Shown piece by piece: positions 13,973-21,143 of a stretch of 64,000 nt of DNA. The notes under the pieces were generated by a model that saw nothing but the letters and a program-made list of their open reading frames with translations, was not told where the DNA came from and made no database searches. Both the position numbers and the translations under genes were made by a program. Source of the stretch: Clostridium ganghwense. Lineage in GTDB: Bacteria > Bacillota > Clostridia > Clostridiales > Clostridiaceae. Numbering within the stretch: position 1 is the stretch's first letter; each line of letters opens with the position of its first letter. Where the stretch lies: contig NZ_JAPQES010000007.1 of NCBI RefSeq assembly GCF_026735165.1, positions 186,001-250,000 of the forward strand, read 5' to 3'.

Positions 13973-16389
13973 TTATAGAAGTTACTCCTGATATAAATAT
14001 TAGTAATTCTAAACTTGAAAGTATGCTTACTAATATACATTCTCATAAAAACCTATTTAGTAGAATTAATTTCAGAGATAGGAAAATAATTTCTCAAAAT
14101 CAAATAACATATGAGATTCTATTTGCTAAAGAAAACTCTAAATTAAACATATCTTTTTATTATATAATTCCCGATGAATTAAAAGAGTTAGTAACCAATG
14201 AATTGAACGTCTGTTATCCTAAAGCTACTTTTAAATTTAAAAATGATAATTATAAAATAGATAAATCTAACGGTATTCTCAATCTACTTAAAGAAGATCA
14301 TATGATAAATGTTGAAGATGCAATTGAATTAGAATTGGAGCAACATAGTTTTTTAAGCTTAAAAACAGATTCAAGAGCAGAATATCCTCTTAGCTCATTT
14401 TTAGAAACTTCCAAAATGCTAAAAGATGATGAGAAAGTACTAATACAATATATTTTAATGCCTTGCGAACTATCTACTTCTACTGATTTTGAAGAATCAA
14501 TTAAAGAATTTAATACAGAAAATAGAATTAAAACAAAATATAAGTTAGATAAAGAAAAAATGATTAGAGGAAGTCTTAAATTAGCTTATAGTTGTATCGC
14601 AGAAGTATTAGATCTAGCTAGTTTGGTATTTACTAATCAAGAATATAAAAGATTAAATCTTGATGAATTTGATAATAATGTACTTTTTAGAAATGGCTTA
14701 TCTCAAAATACTAAAGATAAATCTTCTTCTCTTTGTTATGATACCTCAATAAGAATAGCCACTAATAGTGAAAGAAGTGAACTAATTTTAAATTTATTCA
14801 AAAAAACTTTTAATACATTACAAGGAGATAATAAATTAGTTAAAAGAAAAGTAAAAGAACATAAGTTAATTGAAGCTATAGAAGAAAGAAAAGTTATAGA
14901 CAAACTTAATGAAGATGCTTTCAGTACAAAAGAATTAGCTCAATTCATGCAGCTACCAACTAAGTATTATCAACAAGAATATAAGATTAAAAACATAGAT
15001 ATTAGAGAAATTAATATACCACCTATATTTACTTCAAAAGGTATTCAGATAGGATGGACTATATATAAAGGAAGAAAAATACCACTATATTTTCCTTTAG
15101 ATGATTTAGATTCTCTATGTCAATGTTGGGTTTCTATAGGTAAGATGGGTAGCGGTAAAACAACTTGTGGAGAAAATACAGCTATTCAATTACTTCAGAA
15201 TGGTGTTAGTGTATTTGCTATAGATGTAGCAGATGGTAGTATGATTGATAATATAGAAAATGGATTACCAAAGGATTTTAAGAAAATAATAGACCTTAAT
15301 TTTGGTGATACAGATAATCCTATTTCATTGTCCTGGAGTGAATGTGTTAGTAATGGAGATAAAACTATAGAAACTAAATTAGCTTCTCAACTTAAGAACT
15401 TTCTTAATAAACTTGCTAAAAGTGAAAATCAAAAATTAAGCAGTAGAATGGAAAGATTTTTAGGAGCTGCAGCTAAAGCAGTATTTAAAAATCCTACTGC
15501 GAATTTATATGATGTTATTCTTTGTCTTACAGATAGAAGATATAGAGATAACTTAATTAAGGATAATAATATTGAAGGCAGATTAAGATGGACCTTACAA
15601 CAACTAAATGATGATGAAAATGAAACAGGTACTAAACAGAGTTATATTTCTGGCATTATGGATAGATTAGATGCGCTACTAGACAATGAGTTTGCTGCAA
15701 ATTGTTTATTGCAAGAAGCTAATTTAAATATAAATTTTAGAAAGTGGGCTGATGAAGGTTATTTTGTAGGTGTAAGAGTTCCTAAAGATACTTTACTAGA
15801 TGATACTACAGATTTACTTGTAACTTATATAGTATCTAAGCTATGGCTTGCTATATTAACACGCAGTAACATTCCTAAAGAGAAGAGAAAACCTTGTATA
15901 TTAATCTTAGATGAACCACATCAATTTCCTACAGTATTTACAGAACTACATTCCATTATTAGAGAAATGAGAAAATGGAGGTTTGGAGTATTTATATTAG
16001 CACATGAATTTGGTGATTTTAATAATATGAAAACATTACTTAAAAGTGCAGGTACGAACTACTTTATATATAGCACTAGCAAGGAAACTTATAGAGAGTT
16101 ATTAGAAGAATTATATCCATTTACATTAGATGAAATGCTAAAAACTAAATGGCATAATGCTATTGTAAATTTAAGATATAAAGAAGAACAAATATGTGTT
16201 ATGACCGATATGTTAAAACCTCTGCCAGCTAAAAGAAATTATAAGAAAGAAAATATTTTTGGTAGATCAGTTGCAAAGGTACAGGATGAAATTTTTAAGA
16301 AGACCATGAATTTCGAAGAAGAATTTATAAATAATATGAATGATAGTAAAGAAAAAGAAGTAAATGTTCAACAAAAAGCTATTCTTTAA
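13969..16389 (+). CDS. VirB4-like (HerA/FtsK superfamily) type IV secretion ATPase
   Basis: An 806-residue ATPase, the size of VirB4 proteins that power DNA transfer at the membrane. Residues 1-~370 are the variable N-terminal domain. The P-loop is SIGKMGSGKTTCGENTA (Gly391 to Thr398). Walker B is ILILDEPHQF with Asp648 and Glu649. A later segment, RFGVFILAHEFGDF, matches the conserved VirB4 motif that usually reads TQ. The start ATG 13969 overlaps the VirB2-like stop. No relaxase, coupling protein or VirB6/VirB8-like gene is seen in the window, so either the rest of the system lies to the left or this is a reduced set. A phage DNA-translocation role is a possible alternative. Confidence 0.8.
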   Translation: MIIEVTPDINISNSKLESMLTNIHSHKNLFSRINFRDRKIISQNQITYEILFAKENSKLNISFYYIIPDELKELVTNELNVCYPKATFKFKNDNYKIDKSNGILNLLKEDHMINVEDAIELELEQHSFLSLKTDSRAEYPLSSFLETSKMLKDDEKVLIQYILMPCELSTSTDFEESIKEFNTENRIKTKYKLDKEKMIRGSLKLAYSCIAEVLDLASLVFTNQEYKRLNLDEFDNNVLFRNGLSQNTKDKSSSLCYDTSIRIATNSERSELILNLFKKTFNTLQGDNKLVKRKVKEHKLIEAIEERKVIDKLNEDAFSTKELAQFMQLPTKYYQQEYKIKNIDIREINIPPIFTSKGIQIGWTIYKGRKIPLYFPLDDLDSLCQCWVSIGKMGSGKTTCGENTAIQLLQNGVSVFAIDVADGSMIDNIENGLPKDFKKIIDLNFGDTDNPISLSWSECVSNGDKTIETKLASQLKNFLNKLAKSENQKLSSRMERFLGAAAKAVFKNPTANLYDVILCLTDRRYRDNLIKDNNIEGRLRWTLQQLNDDENETGTKQSYISGIMDRLDALLDNEFAANCLLQEANLNINFRKWADEGYFVGVRVPKDTLLDDTTDLLVTYIVSKLWLAILTRSNIPKEKRKPCILILDEPHQFPTVFTELHSIIREMRKWRFGVFILAHEFGDFNNMKTLLKSAGTNYFIYSTSKETYRELLEELYPFTLDEMLKTKWHNAIVNLRYKEEQICVMTDMLKPLPAKRNYKKENIFGRSVAKVQDEIFKKTMNFEEEFINNMNDSKEKEVNVQQKAIL

Positions 16390-16568
16390 AAGCAACCTAC
16401 CTATGCAATAAGATATAGAATAACCTGTAGAATACATATAGAATAAGTATAGAAATTTCAAAATACAAAAGAGCCTATAAATGGCTTAAAACAATACTAT
16501 ACATAAGATTAGAAAACGATAAGCCCTTATATATATTATATATAAATAAAAAGGGTAGGTGGCATATT

Positions 16569-17207
16569 TTGATTTTATCAGAAAGAGATTGGAATTTCCT
16601 AAAGGATTTATATTTCGTAAAAATCCTAAATACTCAGAGAATCTGTAGACTATACAACTCTAAAAAATATTGTTACTCACGTCTAAAACTTCTAAAAGAT
16701 AATGGATATATTAAAGTCTTATATAAGCTTCCAAGTAAAGAAAATGTTTTTACCTTAGATAAAAAAGGATATGAAACTATAGGATATAAATCTAAGAAGT
16801 TAAATATTAATCTTGAATATTCTCTAGCAGCAGCAGATTTTTATTTTCATGAAAAAAGATTAGATGCATTTATAAAGTTTAATAATAAATATTATTTTAG
16901 ATATCAAAATAGAAAGTACATTTTAAAAATAGATATTCTAATGAAAACTAATACTTGGATATTTGTAGAACTAGATCTAGGAGACAAACACTTTGAAGAT
17001 AAAATAAAAAAGTGGGAAATGTATTATAAAAGTAAAGAATATAAGAAGCTATTTGATAATTTTCCTGTAATTGCAATAGTAAGTTCTGATATAGATAGGA
17101 CTAAAAAAATTATAGAAGATAACAAAAGAGAAGATGTACTTTATCAATATTTAGATTATCAAAAGGTCAAAGAATGGAAATATCATTATTCTCAAAATTC
17201 CCAATAA
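16569..17207 (+). CDS. Replication-relaxation family protein
   Basis: A 212-residue protein starting at TTG 16569 behind GGGTAGGTGG. The N-terminal ~75 residues form a winged-helix pattern (LSERDWNFLKDLYFVKILNTQRICRLY ... YSRLKLLKDNGYIKVL ... VFTLDKKGYETIGY), as in the replication-relaxation family common on plasmids and ICEs of Gram-positive bacteria. The C-terminal part (LKIDILMKTNTWIFVELDLG ... KKWEMYYKSKEYKKLFDNFPVIAIVSSD) resembles a degenerate restriction-endonuclease-like core. It follows the VirB4-like gene by 179 bases and ends in a strong terminator. Its role is probably in replication or processing of the circular form. Confidence 0.75.
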   Translation: MILSERDWNFLKDLYFVKILNTQRICRLYNSKKYCYSRLKLLKDNGYIKVLYKLPSKENVFTLDKKGYETIGYKSKKLNINLEYSLAAADFYFHEKRLDAFIKFNNKYYFRYQNRKYILKIDILMKTNTWIFVELDLGDKHFEDKIKKWEMYYKSKEYKKLFDNFPVIAIVSSDIDRTKKIIEDNKREDVLYQYLDYQKVKEWKYHYSQNSQ

Positions 17208-17233
17208 AATAGGAGCTAGTGCTCCTATTTTTA
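17207..17233 (+). terminator. Rho-independent terminator closing the plasmid-like module
   Basis: AAATAGGAGC (17207-17216) pairs with GCTCCTATTT (17221-17230) across a four-base loop, then TT. It starts at the stop codon of the replication-relaxation gene. Confidence 0.9.
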
Positions 17234-17351
17234 AATGCATAATCTTTTGCTATTGTGTAATAACTCAGAATCCCATATTTGCTACACACTTCTCTTTTAT
17301 TGTGTCTTAACTAATTTCTCTATTTAATAAAATAAATAAGAATAATGTATA

Positions 17352-18077
17352 TCAATCAATTTTGCAATCCATAACAACAATCGAAGATACTTTACTTTTA
17401 ATATCTTCCATTTTTTGAATTGCTAATTTCATTTCTTCTTCATTGCCTCTTGCTTTGTAATATTGAAATTTATAATAATACCCATAATATTGAATTCCTA
17501 TTTCTTTTGATTTTATAAGCGACTCAATGCTTTTTAAATCAATGTTTAAAAAATCACCACCTGTAATTCTATTTTCTGTTAATTTAAATAGTGCAATTTC
17601 CTCATTGGCTTCTTGTCCTCCTTTATGAAGTCTACTCCATCTTCCTCCATCAGAATATGTGCCAACACCTGTTTTTAAAGGAATTGGAAGAGCACACATA
17701 ATTCCCATCCCTAAAGGCATTGCTCCTAATAGAATCAAAACAATGTTGTTTGTGATAATTCCTAGCGGCAGAAAAATAACTCCCATAACTATCGAAGCCA
17801 ATGGTCCACCTAATAAAACATTTGACCATATCCTAATATTATCTACGTTAGCACTTTTAGGCACTGTACCGCCAACCCCACCCCACATAGCAATTTGTTT
17901 TTCAAAATAAAATTTAATCTTACCATTCTCATCAGCCTTTATTCCTAATGGTCCAATGACCAATAAGTAAAATTTCCAACCGTTAGCCAAACCAACAATA
18001 ATATGTCCTAATTCATGAATTATACCTGAAATCAAATAACACAATATGAAAATTAAAATATAGATAACAGCTTCCAT
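17352..18077 (-). CDS. Membrane metalloprotease-like protein (M50 type)
   Basis: A 241-residue protein on the minus strand starting at ATG 18077 behind GGAGGAAGG. The first helix carries the zinc motif HELGH (residues 21-25). A later pair of helices (NVLLGGPLASIVMGVIFLPLGII; IVLILLGAMPLGMGIMCALPIPL) is followed by TYSDGGRWSRL, which fits the third zinc ligand of site-2-type proteases (usual pattern N/xDGG). The C-terminal ~75 residues are soluble and helical. It is shorter than housekeeping RseP and has no PDZ domain. It might process a regulator or a peptide of the element. A copy of the ATATTACGAA motif lies upstream on its own strand. Confidence 0.75.
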   Translation of the reverse strand: MEAVIYILIFILCYLISGIIHELGHIIVGLANGWKFYLLVIGPLGIKADENGKIKFYFEKQIAMWGGVGGTVPKSANVDNIRIWSNVLLGGPLASIVMGVIFLPLGIITNNIVLILLGAMPLGMGIMCALPIPLKTGVGTYSDGGRWSRLHKGGQEANEEIALFKLTENRITGGDFLNIDLKSIESLIKSKEIGIQYYGYYYKFQYYKARGNEEEMKLAIQKMEDIKSKVSSIVVMDCKID

Positions 18078-18120
18078 TTCCTTCCTCCTTCGAACTTAAT
18101 ATCCTATAAATAATCTTTAC

Positions 18121-18130
18121 TTCGTAATAT
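18121..18130 (-). repeat. ATATTACGAA motif, copy 1 (reverse strand)
   Basis: TTCGTAATAT on the + strand is ATATTACGAA on the minus strand, 44 bases upstream of the M50 gene start and in that gene's orientation. It belongs to a set of five in 18.1-20.1 kb. Confidence 0.7.
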
Positions 18131-18238
18131 CTTTAAATAATGACATAATCATGACTAATATTATACCTTGATTTTTTTAGAATAATCAACTTGTATAATT
18201 AATAACATTAATGTATATAATTTCAATGAGGTGAGATT

Positions 18239-18415
18239 ATGAAAGGAATAATGGCATGTACAGAAGAGGAAAAAGATATAATGATTTTAGCTTTATATAG
18301 TTACTTGAATTATTATAAGAATAGATTAAATGAAGTAGATGATCAATTATATATTGAATCTATACAAAATAAGATTAAAATTACAGAAAATATGATAAAA
18401 GAGTTAGGAGCCTGA
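18239..18415 (+). CDS. 58-residue protein, Spo0E-like in size and pattern, function uncertain
   Basis: ATG 18239 follows GAGGTGAGATT and encodes 58 residues. It is helical and acidic: a short N-terminus (MKGIMACTEEEKDIMILAL), then YSYLNYYKNRLNEVDDQ and a second helix IESIQNKIKITENMIKELGA. The length and two-helix hairpin layout recall small clostridial proteins such as the Spo0E phosphatase family, but the diagnostic SxxxD of that family is absent, so no function is assigned. The TGA stop lies within a terminator hairpin. It is the first gene of the small-gene array near the attachment junction. Confidence 0.55.
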   Translation: MKGIMACTEEEKDIMILALYSYLNYYKNRLNEVDDQLYIESIQNKIKITENMIKELGA

Positions 18416-18428
18416 TGGCTCCTTTTTA
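18406..18428 (+). terminator. Terminator overlapping the end of the 58-residue gene
   Basis: AGGAGCC (18406-18412) and GGCTCCT (18417-18423) form a perfect stem with a four-base loop, followed by TTTTT. The same stem and a following ATTGCTAAT stretch recur at 20093. Beyond it, 18429-18647 holds an AT-rich stretch with a CTTGTACAAG palindrome near 18525 and the motif copy at 18603. Confidence 0.9.
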
Positions 18429-18602
18429 TATTGCTAATTAACTATCTAAAAATCAATTAAGTAGGGGCTGGTATCCTCACTTCACTTTTACATAATATGA
18501 ATCCTAATTTTAAATATGGTATACTTGTACAAGTATTATTGTTAAACAATATAAATAAATTACGTCGCAAGAATATATAACATTTTAAGATGAAATTGTA
18601 AG

Positions 18603-18612
18603 ATATTACGAA
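18603..18612 (+). repeat. ATATTACGAA motif, copy 2
   Basis: ATATTACGAA lies 36 bases upstream of the ClbS/DfsB-like start, in the same orientation. The flanks differ from copies 3 and 4. Confidence 0.7.
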
Positions 18613-18647
18613 TGTTAAATAAGAATTTGAAATGAGGGATTAAGTTG

Positions 18648-19160
18648 GTGGAATATAAAAACAGAGAGGAATTGATTTTAGAAATTTCTAAACGTTCAAA
18701 ATTATTTATTCAAGAATTTACTGATGTTAATGAAAAAGATAAAAATACGTTAATTGATGGCGTAGATAAAACACCTACTCAAATGATTGCCTATCAATTA
18801 GGATGGATGAATCTTATTCTTAGCTGGGAAAATCAAGAACAAGAAGGATATGCTGTCGTAACCCCAACTCCAGAATATAAATGGAATAATCTTGGTGGAT
18901 TATATGAAAGTTTTTATAAACATTATGAGAAATATACTCTAAAAGAGTTATGTACTATGTTTTTAGAGACTGAACAGAGAATTATTCAATTGATAAATAA
19001 TTATACGGATATCGAATTATTTCAGCAAGGAGGAAGGAAGTGGTCATCATCAACTCCTTCTAATTGGGCAATATGGAAGTGGATTCATATAAATACTGTT
19101 GCACCATTTAAATCCTTTAGAACCAAAATACGAAAGTGGAAAAAGTTACAACAAAATTAA
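18648..19160 (+). CDS. ClbS/DfsB-family four-helix-bundle protein (DUF1706)
   Basis: A 170-residue protein. The start is taken as GTG 18648, eight bases after GAGGGA; TTG 18645 is also possible. The sequence fits the ClbS/DfsB family: KNREELILEISKRSKLFIQEF, then TPTQMIAYQLGWMNLILSWE, PTPEYKWNNLGGLYESFY, and a C-terminal NWAIWKWIHINTVAPFKSFRTKIRKW. ClbS, the best known member, is a cyclopropane hydrolase that protects its producer from colibactin. Most homologues have no known substrate, so only the fold is assigned. It sits in the small-gene array between two copies of the ATATTACGAA repeat. Confidence 0.8.
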   Translation: MEYKNREELILEISKRSKLFIQEFTDVNEKDKNTLIDGVDKTPTQMIAYQLGWMNLILSWENQEQEGYAVVTPTPEYKWNNLGGLYESFYKHYEKYTLKELCTMFLETEQRIIQLINNYTDIELFQQGGRKWSSSTPSNWAIWKWIHINTVAPFKSFRTKIRKWKKLQQN

Positions 19161-19256
19161 AAAATTAACCATAAATTTTAATTTATAAAATATATCATAT
19201 CAACTACAAATGAATAATCTTCTTAAATGACGATATAAAAAGCTAATATTAAAAGA

Positions 19257-19317
19257 AACAGTTAAGGCATAATAGCAAAATATTACGAAGCAAGTTCAAT
19301 AATATTTTTAGGTTACT
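19257..19317 (+). repeat. Intergenic repeat unit with ATATTACGAA, copy 3
   Basis: This ~60-base unit contains AGCAAAATATTACGAAGCAA and continues to TTTTAGG. It is close to identical with 19651-19709, with about nine differences by eye. It lies between the ClbS-like gene and the first DUF4177 gene. The 277-base gap 19161-19437 otherwise shows only AT-rich DNA. Confidence 0.8.
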
Positions 19318-19437
19318 AAAATTATAAATTTAAGTGTATTGTATAATATGTAATTGTGTTAATTCACATTGTGAAGTAATTGCGTCGTAAATATGTTATT
19401 ATCAAATATAATACTAATGAAGAAGGAGGATGTGGAA

Positions 19438-19629
19438 ATGTATGAGTACAAATTTGAAAAAATAGAAATGAAGTCAGGCCTTTTACGAGTAAAGCCTGAA
19501 GAAGATTATCACAAAATAATTGAAAAATATGCAGCAGAAGGTTGGAGATTAATTCAAATTTTTGCACCAGCAATCAGCGGATATGGGTCAGCACCATATT
19601 ATGAACTTATATTTGAAAAGCAAAAATAA
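19438..19629 (+). CDS. DUF4177 small protein
   Basis: A 63-residue protein starting at ATG 19438 behind AAGGAGGATG. It has the DUF4177 pattern: an N-terminal strand (YEYKFEKIEM), a helix ending in YAAEGWRLIQIF, and a final strand YYELIFEKQK. This family of small soluble proteins is common in Firmicutes and on mobile elements and has no established function. A second, clearly related copy follows at 19810, so this is a local pair of paralogues. A repeat unit precedes and follows the gene. Confidence 0.8.
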   Translation: MYEYKFEKIEMKSGLLRVKPEEDYHKIIEKYAAEGWRLIQIFAPAISGYGSAPYYELIFEKQK

Positions 19630-19650
19630 TATAAGATTTATCATTTAGGA

Positions 19651-19709
19651 AATAGTTAAGACATACTAGCAAAATATTACGAAGCAATTCCAATAATATT
19701 ATTAGGCTC
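19651..19709 (+). repeat. Intergenic repeat unit with ATATTACGAA, copy 4
   Basis: It contains AGCAAAATATTACGAAGCAA and closely matches 19257-19317. It runs into AGGCTCCTTTTTTT, which looks like the right half of the terminator found complete at 18406 and 20093, here without its left arm. Confidence 0.8.
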
Positions 19710-19809
19710 CTTTTTTTAGGTTGCTGATTAGTTATTATTACATTATAAATAAGATTATCTGGGGCTATACAGTAAAGTTTCAAGAGATTTATAGAGGGAA
19801 TAAGATTAT

Positions 19810-19989
19810 ATGTATAAATATATTTATGTTGAATCAGATACACAAGGAATATTTAAACAGGCAAATCATAGAGAATTAATTGATAAATATAGTGCAGAAG
19901 GTTGGAGATTTGTTACTGCTATTCCTTCAGGGTTTAGTGGACATGGTGTAATTAAAAATTTCGATTTAGTTTTTGAAAAAGAAGAATAA
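19810..19989 (+). CDS. DUF4177 small protein, second copy
   Basis: This 59-residue protein starts at ATG 19810. Upstream, AGAGGGAATA gives a fair ribosome binding site. It aligns with the DUF4177 protein at 19438: MYKYIYVESD, the helix IDKYSAEGWRFVTAI, a GFSGHG turn and the final strand FDLVFEKEE. The shared YxAEGWR(L/F) and FEK ends make the family call safe in spite of its size. The two copies differ in about half of their residues, so the duplication is old or they were acquired separately. Confidence 0.8.
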   Translation: MYKYIYVESDTQGIFKQANHRELIDKYSAEGWRFVTAIPSGFSGHGVIKNFDLVFEKEE

Positions 19990-20024
19990 TTTTATAATTT
20001 CCTTAAATTACATTATAAAAAACT

Positions 20025-20092
20025 AATAATTAAGGAAGTAATTAATACACAAAAATAGAGTATTACGAACTGATTATAAAGAATAGAACTAA
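20025..20092 (+). repeat. Diverged intergenic repeat unit, copy 5
   Basis: GTATTACGAA at 20060-20069 is the core. The flanks (AATTAAGGAAGTAATTAATA before it) match the other units only loosely. It follows the second DUF4177 gene and runs into a complete terminator. Confidence 0.55.
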
Positions 20093-20116
20093 AGGAGCCT
20101 AATGGCTCCTTTTTTA
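20093..20116 (+). terminator. Terminator closing the small-gene array
   Basis: AGGAGCC (20093-20099) and GGCTCCT (20104-20110) pair across TAAT, followed by TTTTT. It is nearly the same hairpin as at 18406, and both are followed by a TTGCTAAT stretch. Confidence 0.9.
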
Positions 20117-20187
20117 GATTGCTAATATATGTTTTTTATGATTACAAAGCCCTAGTAAACTGAAATAGTTTCTACATATTATATAGG

Positions 20188-20616
20188 TTATATTTTTAAA
20201 ATTTTTAAAAAAATTTTTAAGATATTAGAATGTTTTTTAATAGGTGTAGATATATCTTTTTCCCAGTTGCGAACTGTCTCAGGAAGTACTCCTAATACTG
20301 CTGCAAACTCTTTTTGAGTGTATCCGTAAAAAAGTCTACATTTATATATGCGTTCTCCAAGTGTATTTTGAGGAAATTTGTCATATGCTCCTAAATACCA
20401 TATAGGTTTTTCTAATACTAATGATAGTTTTTTTATTATTTTACTAGAAGGTACATTTCCGCCTAATTCTATCTTATTTAAATAAGTTTTATCCATTTGG
20501 GAAAGCTTTGCAAGTCTTTTTATGGAGAGTCCTTTTTCTATTCTAGCTTCATATATTCTTTTAGCAGTTGTAGAGGGTGAATTTTCTACAGATAAATAAC
20601 CATGTTTTTTTACCAC
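20188..20616 (-). CDS. Double-HTH XRE-family regulator at the element end
   Basis: A regulator of about 142 residues on the minus strand with two helix-turn-helix domains. Residues ~16-75 form the first (RIYEARIEKGLSIKRLAKLSQMDKTYLNKIELGGNVPSSKIIKKLSLVL). Residues ~87-130 form the second (RIYKCRLFYGYTQKEFAAVLGVLPETVRNWE). The GTG at 20616 has no good ribosome binding site, so the true start may differ. The 5' end lies about 25 bases from the junction with yifB, so its promoter must lie in yifB DNA when integrated and beside the other element end when circular. A role in controlling excision or lysogeny is inferred from this position. Confidence 0.7.
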   Translation of the reverse strand: MVKKHGYLSVENSPSTTAKRIYEARIEKGLSIKRLAKLSQMDKTYLNKIELGGNVPSSKIIKKLSLVLEKPIWYLGAYDKFPQNTLGERIYKCRLFYGYTQKEFAAVLGVLPETVRNWEKDISTPIKKHSNILKIFLKILKI

Positions 20617-20660
20617 ATAGTCAAGGTTGTTATCTACACGCTTGTCCGTGTGGTTTCTGG
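20617..20660. other. Right attachment junction (attR) of the mobile element in yifB
   Basis: Left of about 20640 the DNA has no similarity to yifB and carries element genes. From GCT at 20640 the frame encodes ACPCGFW, the CPCG motif typical of the YifB/ComM family, and continues to the natural stop. The crossover therefore lies at or just around CGCTTGTCCGTGTGG (20639-20653). The exact core cannot be set without the left junction, which is outside the window. Confidence 0.75.
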
Positions 20661-21122
20661 CAAAGTGGAACTAAGGAATGTACATGTAGTGACTATGAAA
20701 GGAAAAGGTATATTAATAAAATTTCAGGTCCATTGTTAGATAGGATAGATATATTTTCACCTGTAAATGCTTTATCCTATACACAAATTAAAAACGAAAA
20801 TAAAAAAGAAACTTCTAAAGAGATAAGATTAAGGGTTGAAAAAGCTAGACAAATGCAGAAAGAAAGATTTATAAATGAGGGGATTTATTGTAATGCACAA
20901 ATGAATGAAAGACTTATTAATAAGTATTGCAAACTTAATTCTAAAACAAATAGAATTATAGAGAAAATTTATGAGAAATTTAATTTAAGTACAAGGAGTT
21001 ATAGTAGGATATTAAAGGTTTCAAGAAGTATAGCTGACTTGAATTCTAGAGAAAAAATTGAGGAAGAGGATGTAATTGAGGCATTGCAATATAGAAAATA
21101 TATGGATCAGACTATTATTTAA
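20640..21122 (+). pseudogene. yifB: yifB/comM C-terminal fragment, 5' part separated by element
   Basis: Remaining 160 codons of a Mg-chelatase-type AAA+ ATPase of the YifB/ComM family (normally ~500 residues). The fragment begins at the CPCG motif and includes the arginine-finger and sensor region (KRYINKISGPLLDRIDIF) and the C-terminal Mg_chelatase_C helical domain (RSYSRILKVSRSIADLNSREKIEEEDVIEALQYR). The P-loop half is missing and should lie beyond the left edge of the window, on the other side of the element. A GTG at 20577 is in frame through element DNA but has no usable ribosome binding site. In other bacteria ComM promotes branch migration during natural transformation. dprA follows 21 bases later, the usual order. 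Confidence 0.9.
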
Positions 21123-21143
21123 TAAAAATAAAGGAGAAATGCT

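Noticed and set aside
18239-18415. Firm assignment of the 58-residue protein to the Spo0E phosphatase family
   Set aside because: Size and helix layout fit, but the diagnostic SxxxD motif is missing.
18121-20116. CRISPR array
   Set aside because: The repeats are spaced at uneven distances of 70 to 670 bases with genes between them, and no cas genes are present.
20577-20639. GTG start giving a 21-residue extension fused to the YifB remnant
   Set aside because: The extension is antisense to the start of the double-HTH gene, has no usable ribosome binding site and no similarity to YifB; the frame is open by chance.
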